Origin: Acidobacteriota bacterium
Lineage (GTDB): Bacteria; Acidobacteriota; Terriglobia; Terriglobales; Acidobacteriaceae
NCBI GenBank assembly: GCA_021805265.1
Contig: JAJZFR010000061.1
Location: 1 to 7,521, forward strand
Length of the DNA: 7,521 nucleotides
Direction of reading: 5' to 3'
The position numbers and the translations under genes are program-made. Positions 6,262-7,521 of the stretch are shown piece after piece. The notes beneath the pieces were generated by a model. The model did no database searches. It was not told the DNA's origin and saw only the letters and a list, made by a program, of their open reading frames with translations. The first letter of the stretch is position 1; each line of letters begins with the position of its first letter.

Positions 6262-6313
6262 GAGTCGCAAGGGTTACGTACACAATCTCACGCGCAGAAA
6301 TGGAGCGAGGCCG

Positions 6314-7521
6314 GTGATCGAACGGATGCATGGATTGATCGAGCAGGTGGAACATGTCTGGCCGCAGAAGCGTGTGCTGGTGGTGGGCGATGTGATGCTG
6401 GACAAGTACATCTGGGGCGAGGTGGGAAGGATTTCGCCGGAGGCGCCGGTACCGGTGGTTCGGGCGACGCACCAGAGCGAGCAGCCGGGCGGCGCGGCGA
6501 ATGTGGCGATGAATCTGGCGCGGCTTGGTGCGGGCGTAGTTCTGGCGGGCTTCAGCGGCGAGGATGACAACGAACGCGCGCTCCGGGAGAGCCTTCGCGG
6601 GAACGGTATTGAAGCGGCGCTGGTGAGTAATCGCGCGTATCCGACGATCACCAAGCTACGCATTCTTGGCGGACGGCAACAAATGTTGCGGCTGGACAGC
6701 GAGCGGCTGGGCGAGCGGCCGGCGGAGGACTATGCGCGATTGATCGAAGTTGTGCTTGGGCAGGTGGCAGGCTGCGACGCCGTGGTGCTGTCGGACTACG
6801 CCAAGGGCGTGTTGATGGGCGAGGTGTGCCAGCGGGTGATCGAGGCGGCGCGGGCGGCGCGGATACCGGTTCTGGTGGACCCGAAGAGCGCGGATTTCAG
6901 CCGCTATCACGGGGCGACGACGATCTGTCCGAATCTTGGCGAACTGGCTGCGGCAACGCACGAAGATGCCCGCAATACCGAGCGATTGCTGGAGGCGGGC
7001 CGGCGCATGGTGACCGACTTTGGGCTGGATTTCCTGACGGCGACGTTGAGCGAAAAGGGCATCGCGCTGGTGCGGGCGGAGGGGTACCGGGTCGAGCCGG
7101 CGGTCGCTCGCCAGGTCTTCGATGTTTCTGGCGCGGGCGACACGGTGATCGCCGTGCTGGCGCTGGGCCTGGCCAGCGGTTTCGCACCGGAGACGGCGGT
7201 TCAACTGGCCAACATTGCCGCCGGAATCGTGGTTGGCAAGGTGGGGACAGTGCCGGTGGAGAAGTACGAGCTGTTGGCGGCGCTGGCTCCCGATCTTGCT
7301 CTGAATGCCGAAGAAAAAGTGGTTACGCTCGAGGAACTGACGAGCCGCGTGGCGACGTGGCGGGCGAATCACGAGCGTGTGTCGTTTACCAACGGCTGTT
7401 TTGACCTGTTGCACGTGGGCCACATTACGGTGCTCGAGCAGGCGCGGAGGACGGGCGACCGGCTGATCGTGGCCATCAACAGCGACGAGTCGGTGAGTCG
7501 GCTGAAAGGGCCGACACGGCC
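6314..7521 (+). CDS. hldE: Bifunctional heptose 7-phosphate kinase / heptose 1-phosphate adenylyltransferase (3' end cut off)
   Basis: HldE (RfaE) acts twice in ADP-heptose synthesis: its kinase phosphorylates the C1 position of heptose 7-phosphate, and its nucleotidyltransferase later joins AMP to heptose 1-phosphate. About 402 codons are visible of an expected ~480. The N-terminal PfkB/ribokinase domain shows GDVMLD (D26, D30), ISPEAPVPVV, GGAANVAMN (G59-N67), LSDYAKG and VDPK. Its catalytic signature is DVSGAGDT, with D276 as the expected base. The C-terminal domain begins near residue 355 with TNGCFDLLHVGH (nucleotide-binding HxGH, H367-H370), then INSDESVSRLKG, and runs off the right edge. 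The start is taken as GTG 6314, with the purine-rich GAGCGAGG just upstream at a short 3-base spacing. ATG 6326 is an in-frame alternative and would remove four residues. The fused form fits the beta-anomer route, matching GmhB nearby. Confidence 0.95.
   Translation, partial: MIERMHGLIEQVEHVWPQKRVLVVGDVMLDKYIWGEVGRISPEAPVPVVRATHQSEQPGGAANVAMNLARLGAGVVLAGFSGEDDNERALRESLRGNGIEAALVSNRAYPTITKLRILGGRQQMLRLDSERLGERPAEDYARLIEVVLGQVAGCDAVVLSDYAKGVLMGEVCQRVIEAARAARIPVLVDPKSADFSRYHGATTICPNLGELAAATHEDARNTERLLEAGRRMVTDFGLDFLTATLSEKGIALVRAEGYRVEPAVARQVFDVSGAGDTVIAVLALGLASGFAPETAVQLANIAAGIVVGKVGTVPVEKYELLAALAPDLALNAEEKVVTLEELTSRVATWRANHERVSFTNGCFDLLHVGHITVLEQARRTGDRLIVAINSDESVSRLKGPTR

Overview
The window looks like chromosomal DNA from a GC-rich, Gram-negative (diderm) bacterium. 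A fused alpha/beta 2-oxoacid dehydrogenase E1 next to a complete ADP-heptose set suggests Acidobacteriota (Terriglobia-like). That placement is an inference from gene style and base composition only. No mobile-element genes, RNA genes or CRISPR arrays are visible.

Layout. Positions 1-394 hold no confident gene. A possible divergent reading frame leaves the left edge, followed by about 300 bases of lower-GC intergenic DNA with a good extended -10 element at 326-334. Next come three co-directional plus-strand genes: a single-chain E1 alpha-beta dehydrogenase (395-2623), a family 9 glycosyltransferase of the heptosyltransferase type (2702-3766) and hldD (3800-4795). gmhB lies on the minus strand (4868-5527) and converges on hldD across a 72-base gap. 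A divergent gap of about 140 bases then leads to gmhA (5668-6261) and hldE (from 6314, cut by the right edge), both on the plus strand.

How the genes work together. GmhA isomerises sedoheptulose 7-phosphate to D-glycero-D-manno-heptose 7-phosphate. The HldE kinase domain makes the 1,7-bisphosphate and GmhB removes the 7-phosphate. The HldE nucleotidyltransferase domain makes ADP-D,D-heptose, and HldD epimerises it to ADP-L,D-heptose. The family 9 glycosyltransferase is the likely user of that donor in lipopolysaccharide core assembly. The whole nucleotide-heptose pathway is therefore encoded within about 5 kb, although hldE is incomplete here. The E1 gene belongs to a different pathway (oxidative decarboxylation of 2-oxoacids, probably branched-chain), and no E2 or E3 partner is visible.

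The most unusual DNA is the gmhB-gmhA divergent region. It has a perfect 14-bp inverted repeat bracketing 85 bases. Inside lie a perfect 10-bp-stem palindrome and two smaller hairpins, so a transcript could fold into a cloverleaf-like shape. Next to it is a small palindrome that reads as a -10 box on both strands. One arm of the outer repeat contains the ATG of gmhB, which makes the gmhB start uncertain.
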